Shown: piece after piece, positions 62,580-64,000 of the stretch
Layout of the letters: every line of letters starts with the position of its first letter
How positions within the stretch are numbered: the stretch's first letter is position 1
NCBI RefSeq assembly: GCF_007677875.1
Contig: NZ_VEDO01000009.1
Coordinates: 1-64,000, forward strand
Source: Variovorax boronicumulans
GTDB lineage: Bacteria > Pseudomonadota > Gammaproteobacteria > Burkholderiales > Burkholderiaceae_C
DNA: 64,000 bases
Reading direction: 5' to 3'
Notes under the pieces: generated by a model
Databases searched by the model: none
What the model was told of the DNA's origin: nothing
The model's input: the letters and a program-made list of their open reading frames with translations, nothing else
Made by a program: the position numbers and the translations under genes

Positions 62580-64000
62580 CTACGCCGCCAGTTTGAGCAG
62601 CTCCGCCCCCTCGGCCACCTGGTCGCCCGGCGCGTAGAGCAGTTCGGCCACGGTGCCGTCGGCCGGCGCGGCGATGGTGTGCTCCATCTTCATGGCCTCC
62701 ATCACCGCAAGCGCCTGGCCCTTGGCGACCTTGTCGCCGGCCTTGACCGAGAACGACACCACCTTGCCCGGCATCGGCGCCGTGAGCCGGCCGCCTTCGG
62801 ACTGGTGTTCGCCGGCATGGGCCAGCGCGTCAGGGAGCAGCACCTGCGTGGCGCCCTGCGGCGCGAACAGGTGCACGGTCTCGCCCTGGCGCACGCTGCC
62901 CAGCACCAGGCGCTGGCCGGCGAACTGCAGGTCGATGCGACCATCGGCGCGCGTGCCGAAGGCCAGCACGCCCGTGGTCTCGCCCACGCGCAGCTGCAGC
63001 GCGCCGTCGTGCAGCACACGCAGTTCGATCGCGCCTTCCTCGCCGCGGAAGACGTAGTCGATGCGCCGCAGCATCGGCGTGTAGGCCCGCCAGCCGTCGC
63101 GCCGGCTCCAGGGATCGGCCCAGGTGCAAGGCGCCGGTGCAGCGGCCGCCTGCTCGGCCTGCAGCAGCTGCGCCACGGCGCCGGCCACGGCCAGGTCGCG
63201 GCCCAGCGGCTCCTGGTGGAACAGCACGGCGCTCTCGCGCTGGATCAGCGCGGTGTCCAGGTCGGCTTGGGCGAAGGAGCGGCTGGCCAGCACATGGCGC
63301 AGGAACTGCACGTTGTTCTGCACGCCCACCACGCGCATGGCGGCGAGCGCCTGGTCCAGCCGCGCCAGCGCCTGTTCGCGCGTGTCGCCGTGCACGATGA
63401 GCTTGGCGATCATGGAGTCGTAGAACGGCGAGATCGCATCGCCCTCGCGCACGCCCGAATCCACGCGCACGGCGCCGCGCTCGAAGCGCACGCAGTCGGG
63501 CAACTGGTAGGCATGCAGCGTGCCGGTGGCGGGCAGGAACTGCTTGTCGGGGTTCTCGGCACAGATGCGCGCCTCGATGGCATGGCCCTGGATGGTCAGC
63601 TGGTCCTGGCGCAGCGGCAGCGGCTCACCGCTGGCCACGCGCAGCTGCCACTCCACGAGGTCCAGGCCCGTGATGGCTTCGGTGACCGGATGTTCCACCT
63701 GCAGCCGCGTGTTCATCTCCATGAAGAAGAAGTTCATCGTGCCGTCGGGCCGCTGCTCGACGATGAACTCCACCGTGCCGGCGCCCACATAGCCGACGGC
63801 ACGCGCCGCGGCCACGGCGGCCTCGCCCATCTGCTGGCGCATGGCCGGCGGCATGCCGGGCGCGGGCGCCTCCTCCAGCACCTTCTGGTGGCGGCGCTGC
63901 ACCGAGCAGTCGCGCTCGAACAGGTAGACCACGTTGCCTTGCGTGTCGCCGAACACCTGGATCTCGATGTGGCGCGGGCGCTGCACGTACTTCTCGACCA
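62580..64000 (-). CDS. Acyl-CoA carboxylase biotin-containing alpha subunit (methylcrotonyl-CoA type), partial
   Basis: C-terminal 473 residues of a biotin carboxylase/BCCP fusion; the N terminus is cut by the window end. The ATP-grasp carboxylase part (MEMNTRLQVEHPVTE and EARICAEN) is followed by a linker domain and a biotinyl domain with the attachment motif EAMKMEH. Full-length relatives have about 660-680 aa. The nearby HMG-CoA lyase supports methylcrotonyl-CoA carboxylase of leucine breakdown (liuD/mccA), although propionyl- or geranyl-CoA carboxylase cannot be excluded without the missing genes. Confidence 0.9.
   Translation of the reverse strand, partial: VEKYVQRPRHIEIQVFGDTQGNVVYLFERDCSVQRRHQKVLEEAPAPGMPPAMRQQMGEAAVAAARAVGYVGAGTVEFIVEQRPDGTMNFFFMEMNTRLQVEHPVTEAITGLDLVEWQLRVASGEPLPLRQDQLTIQGHAIEARICAENPDKQFLPATGTLHAYQLPDCVRFERGAVRVDSGVREGDAISPFYDSMIAKLIVHGDTREQALARLDQALAAMRVVGVQNNVQFLRHVLASRSFAQADLDTALIQRESAVLFHQEPLGRDLAVAGAVAQLLQAEQAAAAPAPCTWADPWSRRDGWRAYTPMLRRIDYVFRGEEGAIELRVLHDGALQLRVGETTGVLAFGTRADGRIDLQFAGQRLVLGSVRQGETVHLFAPQGATQVLLPDALAHAGEHQSEGGRLTAPMPGKVVSFSVKAGDKVAKGQALAVMEAMKMEHTIAAPADGTVAELLYAPGDQVAEGAELLKLAA

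Overview
The window looks like a chromosomal segment of a high-G+C betaproteobacterium, most probably a member of the Comamonadaceae (Acidovorax/Variovorax/Hydrogenophaga-like). This rests on the housekeeping gene order (hrcA-nadK-recN; mutY/mutM-TPR-lolB-ispE-tRNA-Gln-prs-rplY-pth), an S-adenosylhomocysteine (SAH) riboswitch in front of ahcY, three Bug-type tricarboxylate-binding proteins, and many ABC peptide-type and catabolic genes. No plasmid, phage, insertion sequence or CRISPR array is visible. The genus is an inference; no rRNA gene is present.

Layout. 1-5504 (minus strand): a peptide/opine-type ABC cluster with two permeases and two tandem paralogous binding proteins, but no ATPase in view. 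5781-9284 (plus): a short-chain dehydrogenase and a pair of acyl-CoA dehydrogenases, separated by a 223-bp palindromic element. 9309-22845: the housekeeping block: a CAT-anticodon tRNA, hrcA divergent from nadK-recN, rapZ, the mutM-mutY repair operon, TPR-lolB-ispE, tRNA-Gln, prs, rplY, an inserted Bug protein, pth and a ferredoxin. 22944-29431: a complete five-gene Dpp/Opp ABC operon followed by a TTC38-like protein, then ompW. 30168-33411 (minus): a methyl-cycle operon, promoter - SAH riboswitch - ahcY - tlyA - metF. 33610-35730: a PAS-GGDEF-EAL c-di-GMP protein. 35711-40162: a PcaB-like lyase, an AroE-like dehydrogenase and an MHS transporter, divergent from an IclR regulator with PcaR-like operator boxes between them. 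40163-47563: MliC-like lipoprotein, DUF1161 protein, prfC, HAD phosphatase, LysR/DapA-like/Bug cluster, a Cys-rich protein and another Bug protein. 47715-53426: a double-length UvrA. 53667-54635: a PEP-CTERM protein. 54661-64000 (all minus): MHS transporter, DUF3422, HCCA-isomerase-like, DUF1289, YbaK-like, LysE-like, HMG-CoA lyase, VapBC, GhrA-like, and the biotin subunit of an acyl-CoA carboxylase cut by the window edge.

How it works together. The housekeeping block covers heat-shock control, NADP synthesis, oxidative-DNA repair, isoprenoid and PRPP synthesis, and translation. The methyl-cycle operon is a self-contained SAH-sensing unit in which SAH should raise expression of the enzyme that removes it. 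The right end carries parts of leucine/isovalerate degradation (carboxylase subunit and HMG-CoA lyase) interrupted by ghrA and a toxin-antitoxin pair. The 36-40 kb cluster probably imports and processes a shikimate/quinate-type or protocatechuate-derived compound under IclR control.

Gene packing is extreme: many ATGA stop/start overlaps, and several convergent genes overlap at their 3' ends. Intergenic sequence is scarce and carries most of the unusual signals: the palindromic element, candidate leaderless promoters, operators and a hairpin over the ghrA ribosome-binding site. The most notable single genes are the tandem-fused UvrA and the exosortase-type PEP-CTERM protein.
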